Assembly (NCBI RefSeq): GCF_964340395.1
Contig: NC_135549.1
Coordinates: 11,205,842-11,269,841, forward strand
Length of the DNA stretch: 64,000 nt
Direction of reading: 5' to 3'
From: Glandiceps talaboti
Lineage: Eukaryota; Hemichordata; Enteropneusta; Spengelidae
The position numbers were made by a program, and so were the translations under genes. The stretch's first letter is position 1, and each line of letters starts with the position of its first letter. Of this stretch, positions 13,561 to 25,318 are shown one piece after another. The notes under the pieces are model-generated. The model did not search any database and was not told the DNA's origin. It was given only the letters and a program-made list of their open reading frames with translations.

Positions 13561-14026
13561 GTACGTCTTTAATGGAAGTAAGTCATTTGATCACGAGTTA
13601 CATGTCTGGTTGTCAGTATTCTTCACGTTATTTATATGAAGACGTTACAAACCACACTAGCCAATGGAACATTGGTCTGTGCTATTGATGTTATCATATG
13701 AAGAATTTCATTATATATTTGTATTTAATACTGAGACACGTGTCATCATCTTAAATGAAATAGGTTTTGGCAGCACACAAATACTACCATTGACATCGGA
13801 TGAGAGTGAAATTGCACAGTAATGCGTAAACCGGTGAATTCTATAGGATGAGTTTATATGTAGGGAAATACTTATATTATAAGTTGATTGAGTTCCTTTT
13901 GATACTGTATCCAAAATAATTAAGAATATATACTTCTAAGAATAAGGATTAACTTAAAGTACAAGGTATAATAGGATGATCGGCTTGGAATGAACTACAT
14001 ATACTGTAGTTTTAATTTTCTTTCAG

Positions 14027-14178
14027 GAAGGCGTGAATGGGATGAACCGAAACCAAATGCGAACCTTACACCTGATCCAAATTCAAATCCGACTTTTAAG
14101 CCCTGGTTAATCTGACCGCTGCGAGGGCGTTTTTGATACGACTCATACAAACCGCTCGGACTACATATGCATTTAGAG
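14027..14178 (+). pseudogene. MMP remnant: hinge and start of hemopexin domain
   Basis: The acceptor TTTTCTTTCAG ends at 14026 and the donor AGAG|GTAATC is at 14179. The first frame reads a proline/asparagine-rich hinge (EPKPNANLTPDPNSNPTFKP) and hits TGA at 14113. A shift of +1 continues as DRCEGVFDTTHTNRS, which contains the expected first hemopexin Cys and FDA-like block. A further +1 shift gives TTYAFRG at the donor, the usual YxFRG end of hemopexin blade 1. Two frame changes within 152 nt show the gene is broken here. Confidence 0.8.
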
Positions 14179-14559
14179 GTAATCAAATCTGCGTCGGTAG
14201 TTTTGGTTTTACAAAATAGGCCACATGTCCTATAAATTTCCCTTATCGCCTGTGTTACAGATACAATCGACCGGAAGACTCATCAGTGTGTTCAGAAACG
14301 GATATATATTAATGAAATTTGAGTAATGTTCATTGCGTACCGGAGGTTTCCAGATTTCCAAAAATAAGCGAGGCAGCAATTGACGAAATAGCCATCATCG
14401 GCGATTGCTTCTGTACATATGTATAGGCACTCATTGGAATTCTCTACATGTATCATTACTTCATTCAGTCGATAGTACAATACTGGAATGTATCGGCCCG
14501 TTGGTATAACAAACTGAAGTCCTGTATCAAAATGTTATATTATTCTCTCTAATTTCCAG

Positions 14560-14696
14560 GCAAATATTTCTGGACGAAGGGTGAGAAGGATCCTACTTAC
14601 GCGATACTCCACGAATCAGCACTGGGTGGCCAGGTCTTCCCGGATATAGATACAGCTGTGTACTGTAAAGACAGTCGAGCAACTTATTTCTTTAAA
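14560..14696 (+). pseudogene. MMP remnant: hemopexin segment 1/2
   Basis: The acceptor ATTTCCAG ends at 14559 and the donor AAA|GTGGGT is at 14697. The open frame reads GKYFWTKGEK, then LGGQVFPDIDTAVYCKDSRA and TYFFK. The pattern YFW, then IDTAxY, then TYFFK is the hemopexin-repeat signature. No internal lesion is seen. It joins the preceding exon in phase 1. Confidence 0.85.
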
Positions 14697-15274
14697 GTGG
14701 GTACATTTTACACAAGAAAATTACCCATTTTATTTTGTGCAGAAAATTAAAATTTAAGATAAATTTTCCAACCACGATACACGATAAAGTAATTATTAGC
14801 CCCCTCCCTAACAGGCACAACCCAGATACAGCTATAATATAGTGATACATATATGCACCCGTCTCAACTTTACTTACATCCGTACATACCCCTTTAGTGG
14901 AAGGCTCTACCTCTGACACCTTTTGCTAATTAAATTTGGAAATACTGTATTTCTTTGGTACACTATTTATACACCCATATTATTATCAGCGAACATATAT
15001 CTATTTAAGGTTCCTTTGTGTCTTGAAATATGAATGGTCATGTCTATTTTCTCCAGTACTGGACTTTATGTTATGAATAGACATTGCTATGTAAAATGTT
15101 ATGAGATTGTCAAATCAAAGTTTAGACACCAATTAACAACACACTCTTGTTTGGGGGCTATGTCTTCGGACGTAGAAGGCTTATTATTAAAGTGATTGTT
15201 CTTGTGGATACGAAGAAACACACTCCAGCTGTAAGGGCATATGCTGATATGCTGACCATGGTAATTAATTCTAG

Positions 15275-15410
15275 GATGGTCTTTACTGGCGATATAGCTA
15301 TCAAGTATTGGATGATGGATATCCAAGACCAATCTCTGCTTTGGGGTTGCCTAGCAACCTGGATGCTGCATTTGTATGGAATGGAAAAGGAAAGACCTAC
15401 TTCATCAAAG
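15275..15410 (+). pseudogene. MMP remnant: hemopexin segment 2/3
   Basis: The acceptor AATTCTAG ends at 15274 and the donor AAAG|GTAATA is at 15411. The translation gives DGLYWRYSYQVLDDGYPRPI, then GLPSNLDAAFVWNGKGKTYF. This matches YWRY, GYPRxI, GLPxxxDAAF and KTYFFK of hemopexin blades. The frame is intact and leaves in phase 1. Confidence 0.87.
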
Positions 15411-15852
15411 GTAATAGCCATATTTGTTTATGAAGGGAAAATAGATTATACACTCATGAAAATATTCGTAACTCTATCCGATGCATTGACAGTGTCAGTG
15501 TTAGTAACTTGAGTCAATGGCATAAACAGCGACAACGTAAGTATTTCTTATGAAAACACAAGTTATTTTGTTATATATCGATTTATCGAAGTTGTGAAAG
15601 CTTAAGCCTATCGATCATGTGCTGAGGAAAATCCGAGGGATACACTTTGAACAGAAATAAAACCCATATAGATTTTCTAGATATCATTCTTCCAACAGAT
15701 AACGCATGGAAAAGGAAATGTGATAAACATGCAAATTAGAGAGGAAAATAAACTATTATGGTTTTACAAGTACACGATATAGCACGAATGATATTTTCTT
15801 AAGATAATATTTCAACTAATTAATCATTTCAAATTATTTCATTCTTTTATAG

Positions 15853-16183
15853 ATGACAAATATTATAGATATACAGTTGGCCAAGGTATGGATAAAGGTT
15901 GCCCACAACCCCTATCGTATGGAAAGGGCTACCAGAAAGAATAGATGCGGCATTCCAGTATTCTAACGGTAGAACATACTTCTTCAGCGGAAATCAGTAT
16001 TACAGATACAGCGAACAGACTCTGGGTATCGACAACGATTATCCATGGTATAGCGCCATCTGGTGGTTACCATGTGCAGAAAACCAATATACTGTTAAAC
16101 CTATAAAACGACATCAATTAAACCCATGCAACAATACATGCAATATTTCCACAACTGTCTTGGTGTCATGTTCATATCTTTGA
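15853..16183 (+). pseudogene. MMP remnant: last hemopexin exon with 1-bp frameshift
   Basis: The acceptor TTTTATAG ends at 15852. The incoming frame reads DDKYYRYTVGQGMDKGCPQP and would hit TAG at 15943. The -1 frame continues from about 15907 as VWKGLPERIDAAFQYSNGRT, then YFFSGNQYYRYSE and YPWYSAIWWLPC. The -1 frame has a TAA just upstream of the change point, so both segments need a single lost base between about 15898 and 15920, perhaps in the CCCC run at 15909-15912. WWLPC matches the closing cysteine of MMP hemopexin domains. A Lys/Cys/Asn tail runs to the stop at 16183. Confidence 0.85.
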
Positions 16184-16433
16184 TTGTCAAATTCTTCGTA
16201 TAGTATGTATAGAAACTAACCAGGCTGGACAATACTTCTTTACCTCCCTTCATGTTGAAGAACATGTCTGGAAAGCTGAACGCATTGGTATGTTTTATAG
16301 GCAGTAGAATTATGTTGAGATTTGTCACTTTTAATTGTATATTGTCATGAAATGTATAATTTATGGAAGTCTAAATTAAGGTATTATTACAGTTCGTGTT
16401 TGTTCAATGAGCCACTTATGCTTTCAATACTGA

Positions 16434-16439
16434 AATAAA
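16434..16439 (+). promoter_or_regulatory. AATAAA, candidate polyadenylation signal of the MMP remnant
   Basis: Canonical hexamer about 250 bp after the last MMP stop. It is plausible by position only; such hexamers are common in AT-rich DNA. Confidence 0.3.
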
Positions 16440-16540
16440 AGATTAATGTTTCGATAGACATTCACATGTCTCCATGGTAATTACAAATATTTATACGCCA
16501 TTGTCGAAAACCGTCAAGGAAGATCGATCGATCGATAGAG

Positions 16541-16543
16541 AGA

Positions 16544-16617
<74 letters not shown>

Positions 16618-16628
16618 GGGGGGAGAGA
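16541..16628. repeat. (GA)n microsatellite
   Basis: Polypurine GA array preceded by GATCGATCGATCG. Its open frames (Arg-Glu or Ser-Leu alternation) are artefacts. Confidence 0.95.
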
Positions 16629-16639
16629 AAGGAAATTTA

Positions 16640-19600
16640 CTGTCAATCAATCAACACTGGGCACATAATACTGGTCGTTTTATCCCTAGAATCGAGAATA
16701 AAAAACTTTTGACTAACCCCTTTAGCAGTGGTCATATTTTCAGTTGTCCTGAAGGTACAACAACAACAACACTAGAAAAGATATTGTAAAACTCATCCCT
16801 GTAACTGTAGCCCGACCAACGCTTTGAACAGATATCAACAGTGACAAATATTCAAAGTTTTTACAATGCAATAGCGATGTCACTTTCACGTCTTCTTCGA
16901 AAAGCAGCACATCATACTTTGCTGTAGTTCTGCACAATTCTTTTACATATGTGATTTATTTTGAGAATCTGGCTCAAAGCTGTGCAAATCCAGTATTCAG
17001 TGGTTTCATGTTTGTTTATCAAATAGGAAGCCGCATTCAATGAACTGTATATAAGCTGACTACACAAAAAATAATGAGAATAAACAATCTGTAATCAATG
17101 TTACAAACGGGGCTTAGTGTTTCTGGACCATGGGACAGTTGAAATTGAATTATCCCTTAGCTAGCACACATGTTTCATTAGTTAACTGTGCATTACCATT
17201 ACCATTACCTACTGTGTATTAGCATACAATCTCCCCGTCAATCTATTGGGCATTTATGTATAAATGCATGCATGGATGCATGCGTGATTTCCTTATCACC
17301 AGGTGAAACGCCAAATGAGAAAGTCTGGATCTTTGTATGGTCTAACGTTAGCTTTCGTGATAGAAATTCTACAAGAGTCTTTGCACTAAGACTAACGCTC
17401 AGTTGGAACGCTAATATTTATGGTTGAACAAACATGACATTGACAGAAGGATTTACGCCAGCTCTAATGCTTTCTAAATTAACATACCCATAACATGGCA
17501 TTGACAGAAGGATTTACGCCAGCTTTAGAGCTTCCTAAATTAACATACCCATAATGCTCGTTTCCGATTGAATATATAAATAGTAGAAAACCTAACCGTC
17601 TAACCAGTAATTGACATAGCGTCCTCTAAACAACACCTGTATTATCACCCCATCGTTTCAGGTAAGTGACATGAGTACCTATTACAGATATTGAACCTTG
17701 AGGAATACTAGTTTTAGGTAGAATTTATGCTCTTATTGTTGCGAGAGATAGGTTGACAGCTACAGGTCTAGTACTGTTCGATTATGACATTTGATATTCA
17801 GATATTCAATCTAGAAGCATAATGGTTCTGTAGTATCGTTTGCAATCCGTTCAGTTTGGGTAATTAAGTCTACTTGTAACAAGTGAAGTGAATTAAGATA
17901 CAGCATGTACATTGAAATGTAATGTGAACATCAATGGTCTGAGTGTAAACTAATGAAATGAATGCAAAAGTCAAGATTTATTATCAGAAACCGCAATTTC
18001 AAACAAATCTACTAATGTTCTGTGATTTGTATTATTTAAACACATCGTTCTTCCCATTTCTAATAGAATACAATCATCATGACCATAGATTTGTAAGCTT
18101 GATTACTTGTCCCAAAACGTATATCCATGCAAAGAGTTAAAGGACGGTGATGACAACAGAATCCGACGATGAGAATAGTATACCATAATTAATCAACGAA
18201 ATATCATAGCCACGTACTATGCCTTATCCTAACTGTGACCTGTATACATAGGTTAACCATTATGACATAAAGTTATGGACTTCAGGAATTATGGCCAGAT
18301 TCTATAAAATCGTCTCAAAAGAATCTTAGCACATGTCTTGAAGGAAAAAATTCGCTAATGCTTATTTCTCATGTTACTTACGCGTACATAAATAATATGA
18401 TGATACGGAAATAGGGAATTTATGTTTGTGATATAGCGAAAATACATCAAAATTCGCCTATTGCTAAACAGAGATTGCGTTTCTTTGTTTACTTAAAATA
18501 AAATATTTCGAATTTCGAAATTTACTTCGGTCAGTTTTATAATGTAACGCTTGTTGATTAATATTTTGCTTGATTCTTCTGAGCATCAAGAGAAATGATT
18601 CATATTCATTGCAATTCGGCTTTGGAAGTACAATATATCATTGGACATTTATATTAATAAAGTAAAATCAACTTAATGTTGTCAAATGTGTCTTGGTTAA
18701 TAAATCAGATAATAAAAGTAGAAACAAGTTAATGACAAGACTAAAAAAACAGCATTCAAGAGAGGTGTAGTTACATATTAACGTTTTCCTAACTACAGCG
18801 ATGAATAACTTTCATCTAATTACGAAAGCAGTATCCATCAAAAGTACTCCAATTCTTGAAATTTCAAGTACACCTACTAACACTGACTTTCTTAAACAAG
18901 GTATCCCATACATACCTAAGCTACTGAGCTGTCTAGACTTGAGTCAATGTATTTATCCTCCTGATGCAAGCAAAGTCGTAATTATGGTGCATTTAAGATG
19001 CAAGGCATTCCTTTCTACGTCACCTCATTAAACTATACAAAGTACACGATAAAATCTTTACGAACCGAATGTTTGTTTATTGGGTATTGATAGGGCGGCT
19101 GCCGACACACTACCTGTGTCCACAAGGATGACATTGTACAGTAATGTTAGTTAGTATTTATGAGATCAGAATTTTATTTACATATGGTGTGTTTATAAAA
19201 GAATATAACCAAATGTTAGTTGTGCGCTGTTTTTCAATATTCTAACTGGAAAGCCTTGATATCATATTGACGCATTACATACGTATGAACACGCTTTGAT
19301 CCGCGGCTTGGTATAAAGCAAAAGAGATATATAGTATTTTATATTGTTAACATTTTACATCTTCACCTGCTAATGAGATCCATGTATCAGCATATCCATA
19401 ATTATCGGATGAAGATGACAACTAGATCAGGACCTCAAAATAACATGTGATGTGATAAAACTAAATACTAAATGGACTTTTATCGCCATCATTATTTATA
19501 GACACACTAAAAATGCAAAGACGTTCGACAATTCTAACATGGCGTCCATAGCTGTTTATTCCTGACAGTTTAGAGAACAATCAAGTTGAGATTGAAACGC

Positions 19601-19760
19601 CTTGGAATACATTAAGATCACGTGCCAATCTGTCATACAAACATGCTAAGAAGTCCTTTGAATATTAAGATTAATGTTACTGTGGACGCTCGAGTATGCG
19701 AACTATTACATTTATTTGAATTAATAAGTACATTTGTACTATCATATCTATTTGTATAAA
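16640..19760. other. Intergenic, no supported gene
   Basis: AT-rich DNA. A 76-codon frame at 18801-19031 on + has fairly ordinary composition but no recognisable family and no paired splice sites I trust. The only structured item I see is the 61-bp tandem duplication at 17431. Confidence 0.45.
17431..17552. repeat. 61-bp tandem duplication
   Basis: Two adjacent units begin AACATGACATTGACAGAAGG at 17431 and AACATGGCATTGACAGAAGG at 17492. They share the following ATTTACGCCAGCT...TTAACATACCCATAA and differ at only a handful of positions. No open frame is involved. Confidence 0.9.
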
Positions 19761-19762
19761 TA

Positions 19763-19863
<101 letters not shown>

Positions 19864-20825
19864 ATGTGCCTCACTGGGAAGAACATGTAAAGTTCTCATT
19901 CAGAATTAATAGTAGAACATAATAGACTTAGTCCAAGACATTAGGTCATAAGCGGCAACTCAGAGTTTCACGTTTCACGATCGTATTACATAAAAACCGT
20001 CAGATATCCTTGTGGTCGATGGAATGATTAGATTTCATAGCTATGAATTGAAAAACTAAAAGTAATGTCAACGTCCGAAAAGGCTGGCCTGTATAAATAA
20101 CTCTTATATTGATTTTGATTTGGACTACAGTTGTTCCAATAATTTGCTGTCGTTATCTACTGATAATTGAAACTGGGTTTGAAATAAGTCATTACGACAC
20201 AGTGTAAAATCGCCATGGCATTTATATTGAGGCATACAGCTAGCCATGACAGTAAAAAATGGTTATTTAGTACCGGAATCCATGATCACTCCATAAGCTT
20301 TACAACATGTATTATTGCCTATACATGTATACGTGCAGCACTGCATTGTGTTTCTAACTTTTGATAAATGGTGTACCTTTAATGAGAATGTTTTATATCA
20401 TACCGTCATGATATGATATTCACGAAAGCTATAAATGTGAATTCATACCGCTATAAACCGAGAGTGTAACAACGACAACGATCTATATAAAATAGTTCAC
20501 ATTACACCAACAGTGTCAGGAGAGATCACTGTCTCTGTAATAATGAGCATGCCATAACCACAAAGGTTTTTCTGTATATACCAGCAATTTACAGACAATA
20601 ATATTGCATGTTATCTTTATGAACCTTGAACTTTAGAATCATTTTCATTTAAGTATACAATGTGCAGCATAATTGTCTATTTGAACAGTTTGCTTTATTC
20701 TTGTTGCTATGGAATGACGTCATAATGACCTATGTTCCTTAACAACAACAGTGTTCAAAAAGGGTCGCATTAATAACGGTGTTTGTTCTTTACCAAACTA
20801 TTATTTGTTCATTGCAAATGTATTG

Positions 20826-21078
20826 AGCACAAGTCATTTCGTTAACCTGCTATTGGGAATCGATAATACATTATTCCGCGTCTTTAAACTGGGCAATTAA
20901 GGAAACAAGAGCATCTAAATGTGATAAGTTTCAGTGTGTAATCTACTCTTTTAATGTGTTTAAGCAAATCAAATCAGACTTACTGACGCCTACACTTAAT
21001 GTTAATCCTTTCAAAACACATGATCTGGATGACCTGGATTGTATACATGAACAGCAGAGAGCTCGATACAATCCGCAA
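20826..21078 (+). other. Candidate terminal coding exon, unidentified
   Basis: One + strand frame stays open for about 84 codons after a TGA and ends at TAA (21076-21078). Its last part, TPTLNVNPFKTHDLDDLDCI followed by HEQQRARYNPQI, is hydrophilic and protein-like. Candidate acceptors are TTTCAG near 20935 and AATCAG near 20980. AATAAA lies at about 21190. I recognise no family and no upstream exon, so it could be chance. Confidence 0.2.
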
Positions 21079-21319
21079 ATATAATTTTATTCACACTTTG
21101 ATTTCAACAGTTCCACAGGGAAAAGGAAGAATAATAAATTTTGTTCTCGCGGCTTTCCGGGTTTTTAATATTATTTTCACAATATTTCAAATAAAGTTTT
21201 AAATATTGTTTCCTGTCACTGTTTTTTTCTTCATATTCCTACCTGTTATCAGTCTTATCAGAGTTTACCAGCTTTGCATTAATTAGTAGATTGCTAAATC
21301 CGAGAACAAACTCACAGGC

Positions 21320-21447
21320 TAATTGCCCAATTAACACATTGCGCAGTGAGTGTAAACATCTTCTGGACCAATGGCAGTTCTCGGACTGCCACTAGTCGGA
21401 TCAGTAGATGTTTACACTCAGTGCTCAATGTATTAATTGGGCAATTA
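21320..21447. mobile_element. Short foldback element (MITE-like), TA-flanked
   Basis: The left arm 21321-21361 (AATTGCCCAATTAACACATT...) and right arm 21406-21446 are inverted copies of 41 bp with about three mismatches. The 44-bp loop holds a second small hairpin, GGCAGT/ACTGCC. TA at both outer edges fits a Tc1/mariner-type target duplication (inference). No transposase is present. Confidence 0.75.
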
Positions 21448-22412
21448 TTTTACTATTCGTGCTTTTCCCTGTGCTCGGTTCATAGCATTGGGTTTGAATC
21501 ATGGATGTACTAATACATCCATGGTGTGATCAACAAATGCTTTATTCATTACTTTCTAAACCGCAGGAAACAGGTGTCAATGTGTCCGTGAGTGAAGAAA
21601 AATAACCGAATTATTGTAGAAAACCTTGAAAATACTAACCCGATGTCTAGACTAAGATAAAGCATGGAATTTAAGATACCATCTTTCGTTGGCAGACATA
21701 TTGCAACCCCAAGCTGTGTTATCTATCTCTTCGTATCACTCGTAAAACTGAATTACTGATATATATGTATTAATGTGTTTTCACCGCAGAACCAATACAT
21801 CATATGTATCTTTGTGGCTTAACTGTTTTACATGTGAACATGCTATACTTCAAGTATTGATTCAAATGCTGAAAATCAGTATTATTACCAATTTAGCATT
21901 TCTTCTTGATTGTGTAACGCATTTGAGGGCCCGTGACGATTGTGCTTTGATTGATCAATATGCGTTTCCAAACCGATGAACAAAATTATAATTTAGTTTT
22001 ACTTTATTACTCAATATCACTCAATTGAATTCAACGGGATACTTTATGACATGGGATCAAATGTCTCAAATCTTTTACATTATGGTCTACAGCTGTGTAA
22101 CTATGAACCATTAAGTAAACTAATGATAACAATAATTCATGCAAATGGCAGGATATTATATTAAGAATTTTTCCGCAGCAGCTGATTTTCTGTAATGTCA
22201 AAATCGTAAATTACTTGGAAAAAATATCAAGTATGCTGTGCATAGTATAACTAACGGGTATGCATTCTCCAGATCCTTAGAGGGTATAGAAGGGTTACAG
22301 ACGCCGTTGTCATACTTACAATTGGAAGCCCCAGGCGTCCTTCTGTCGTCGAGAACATAAGCTTATGTTACAGCTAGCTTCGGGAAAGTTTTCATAGTTA
22401 GTATTGATAGAC

Positions 22413-22544
22413 TTATTATGGTTTGTTTCTTTAAGGAATTACTCTATAAATAATAGAATGCTTTAGTGGGTTTAAAGTACTAGTAGAAGGTAAAACGTTC
22501 TTAAACGTCTCAAATTCTTATAGAATTAAATAATGTTGTCCCGC

Positions 22545-22581
<37 letters not shown>

Positions 22582-22612
22582 GACTGACTGTCTGTCTGCC
22601 TGTCTATCCGTC
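22413..22612. repeat. Dispersed repeat block ending in (CTGT)n, copy 1
   Basis: A block of about 135 bp (GGTTTGTTTCTTTAAGGAAT...TATAGAATTAAATAATGTTG) is followed by (CTGT)n to about 22612. The block recurs at 23515 with the same tail, showing that block and microsatellite travel together. Confidence 0.75.
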
Positions 22613-22710
22613 CTCCCGTCAGGATTGTGTCTTTTGTCCCACTACACATGGCATACATGTCTCACGAATAATCCTTACATTCAATAGGTAAAAATTCCAA
22701 GGCAAGTCAG

Positions 22711-22853
22711 TATGTATGTATGTATGTATGTATGTATGTATGTATGTATGTATGTATGTATGTATGTATGTATGTGTGTGTGTGTGTGTGTGTGTATGTC
22801 TGTGTGTGTGTGTGTGTCTGTCTTTCTGTTTGTTTGTCTGTCTGTCTGTCTGC
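22711..22853. repeat. (TATG)n(TG)n(CTGT)n compound microsatellite
   Basis: Tetranucleotide TATG, then TG, then TCTG units. Long frames on both strands are artefacts. Confidence 0.95.
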
Positions 22854-23000
22854 ATATATATAAAGGTGAGAACAGTGCTCACGTAAGAGCTCACATAATA
22901 TTAGTAGCAGAAAAATATCGGCTTAATCCAAAAATTAGAAGGTCGTAACTGTCTGTAACTTGGAGTTTCATGCTTTTATGATTTTCAGACGACTATCAGT

Positions 23001-23044
23001 TTACACACACACACACACACACACACGCACGCGCGCGCGCGCAC

Positions 23045-23072
<28 letters not shown>
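23001..23072. repeat. (CA)n(CG)n(CA)n(TA)n array, Z-DNA-prone
   Basis: Alternating purine-pyrimidine tract with a GCGCGCGCGC core flanked by CA on both sides and TA at the end. Confidence 0.93.
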
Positions 23073-23076
<4 letters not shown>

Positions 23077-23514
23077 TGAAATGCGTTAAATTGACCTTGA
23101 CACGCCTTGTGTTTAGCCTGTTCAGAAAGAAGCTTTACTCAAGTCACATATTAACCATTTATGTGTGACATTTTATATATAGAATAATCAATATAAGTTA
23201 TAGGAGATAAAGAAAAAGACAGGTAGATTCAATTTAAATTCAGTTAGGTTATTGCTGAAGCGTGAGTATTTCTTTAAATAACTAATGGATGTACATTGTT
23301 CAACCTTCTAACATATGTTGATAGTAAAGTCTTGCAGCATATTCACTATATAATCAAGATCCCCCATCATCACGTTAACAAATTGTCTGAAGAAATATTT
23401 CACTAAAGGTCTAATTCAATATTACAGTAAGCCCAAGTCAATGATTATAGATCTCACAGTCCCAGATGTGTTTATTTTTCGAAGATATGATTTGGTAAAT
23501 ACTTTGAAAAATTG

Positions 23515-23675
23515 TTATGATTTGTTTCTTTAAGGAATTATTTGAGAAATAATGGGATGCTTCAGCAAGTGGGTTTAAAGTACAAGTAGAAGGTAAAATG
23601 TTCTTATAGACTTAAACGTCTCAAATTCGTATAGAATTAAATTATGTTGTCTGTCTGTCTGTCTGTCTGTCTGTT
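23515..23675. repeat. Dispersed repeat block ending in (CTGT)n, copy 2
   Basis: Diverged direct copy of the block at 22413-22550, again ending in (CTGT)n. Small indels separate the copies, including CAGCAAG and TAGACT insertions here. Confidence 0.75.
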
Positions 23676-23678
23676 ATG

Positions 23679-23679
<1 letters not shown>

Positions 23680-23741
<62 letters not shown>

Positions 23742-23757
23742 CAGTTTATGTATATAA

Positions 23758-23798
<41 letters not shown>

Positions 23799-23820
23799 TA
23801 ATTGTATACATAAACTGAAA
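23680..23820. repeat. (TA)n with a long palindrome
   Basis: Arms at 23739-23767 (TTTCAGTTTATGTATATAAT...) and 23792-23820 are inverted repeats of 29 bp with one mismatch. A TA array lies in the centre and a second one outside. Strong cruciform potential. Confidence 0.85.
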
Positions 23821-23829
23821 TAAATCTTT

Positions 23830-25310
23830 GTATGAGCCACGGTGGAGTATTTTTGATGTCAGTGTGAATCATTACTGTACATTTAATTAGTGTAACTGTA
23901 TCCTTTGATATTTCGTGTAATATTTTAGAATTTAATCAACACTTCGTGCTGAATATGATCTAATTATTTATATTTCTGTTAGGTGAATCAGATTACATGA
24001 AATGTGATCACATCAATCACATAGTTGGTAAATGCTAAAATCATAAGCTCGTAAACAATAATTCCATCACACACATCAAACTATAACCAAGAACAAATTC
24101 AAAATATTTGCAGGTATATGACAGAGCTATATTTAAACGTTCACATCGAAAATAAAGAATAAAGATCACGAAAATAGCAAACAGGATATAAAATAAATGA
24201 AAATTGTTGATTTTGGTAAGGCCACACGAACATCATCAGCTTTAAATTTCAGTTGATTAAATAACGTATCAAGACTATTTTAAAGTATTTCACAGTTAGT
24301 AAGGTATAACACACGATGGTGATACAATCTAAAAAAAAGTAATTTTAGAGGACAAACTCATTCTAACTTCTGAAACAGTGAATGACCTCAGGTAACACTT
24401 TGTAAATAACGAAATAGAGATATTGGTTGACATTATAATTCTATTTGAGGTATTCCACACTCAAACCATATCACTCTTAATTCAGATCTCTTATATGTCA
24501 CACTTTCAATGTCTTTGAAGTAGGCGACATGGTCCTTATAAGTCGAAACACGTAACTCAGGAATAATTTATTAACTCCGCGCCTCATAACATTTCCAATT
24601 AAGTGTGAATCCGGCAAACCAGGGCACACAAAAGTTTAACTTATTAGTATTCTCGTGGACAAACATGATAACTGTTCCAAATTTTCCTTCTCAAAGTGAG
24701 TAGAAGCTCTTGTGATCACGCCGAGCATCTGTTTACCATTTTGACTCGTGTTTGAATGTGTTTCAAGGATATTACTTGGCAATTGAAAAATACTTCAAAA
24801 TCCTTATCTAGAATTACATCCGTTTGGAGTGGTACTTGTAGGTGTCAACTTGGTATGGAAAATATGGTAATTACGACCAAGGTACTCCACTTTACAGATT
24901 TGGTTGCATTGAAGTTTAGCTGCCGCTTTAGAGGCCATTTTGTCAGTTCATGATATCTTCCTCACCCTTTGTGCTTCACACATTCACTGCATACAGGTAC
25001 CAACCACTATCTCATTTTTGTACTATTTTTGTACCACATTGTAGATGCAGTGCTGATGATGTTTGACATAGCGTATATAATCCTGACTCATTTTTCAAAA
25101 TTTTGTTTTTCTTTGGAATAAGCGTTAAACTTATCAAAGATTTTGCAAAGTACACAAACTCCATAGATTTTGGTATTTGGAGGGACCCGTCTAGGATGTC
25201 AGATCTCAATCTTAAGTGAAAAACCTGCTTTTTAGTGTTCAATGACGGTTTCTATAACGATATAGTTAGTCAAAAAGTCAAAAACTCACACGATAGGATA
25301 AGATACTTTA
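23830..25310. other. Intergenic, no supported gene
   Basis: AT-rich DNA. A 65-codon + frame at 24756-24953 contains a Trp/Cys-bearing stretch but no family I know. Nothing else is seen. Confidence 0.4.
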
Positions 25311-25318
25311 CCATGTAC

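Larger units (their letters stand above)
13043..16183 (+). pseudogene. Matrix metalloproteinase pseudogene (M10A), six exons retained
   Basis: MMPs are secreted or membrane-anchored zinc endopeptidases that cut extracellular matrix. Six consecutive + strand exon blocks match the family order: catalytic second half (13043-13186), zinc-motif exon (13432-13560), proline-rich hinge plus start of hemopexin (14027-14178), and hemopexin segments (14560-14696, 15275-15410, 15853-16183). Most junctions have good AG/GT signals and matching phases, so this is an intron-containing copy and not a processed one. Lesions seen directly are TGA at 13491-13493 right after the third zinc histidine, two frame changes in 14027-14178, and a 1-bp frameshift near 15907-15919. 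Propeptide and signal-peptide exons were not found. An AATAAA lies at 16434. The combination of lesions argues for a pseudogene. Assembly errors could explain one lesion but are unlikely to explain four. Confidence 0.88.

Noticed and set aside
15345-15356. GGTTGCCTAGCAACC as an RFX X-box
   Set aside because: It lies inside a well-matched hemopexin exon, where the codons (GLPSNL) explain the sequence.
16474-16668. Arg-Glu/Ser-Leu frames that look like an RS or coiled-coil protein
   Set aside because: Translation of the (GA)n array.
21480-21510. GGGTTTGAATC resembling a tRNA T-loop
   Set aside because: No A-box, anticodon stem or acceptor pairing could be assembled around it.
22542-22612. Regular spacing considered as a CRISPR-like array
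   Set aside because: It is a contiguous tetranucleotide repeat without spacers, in an animal genome.
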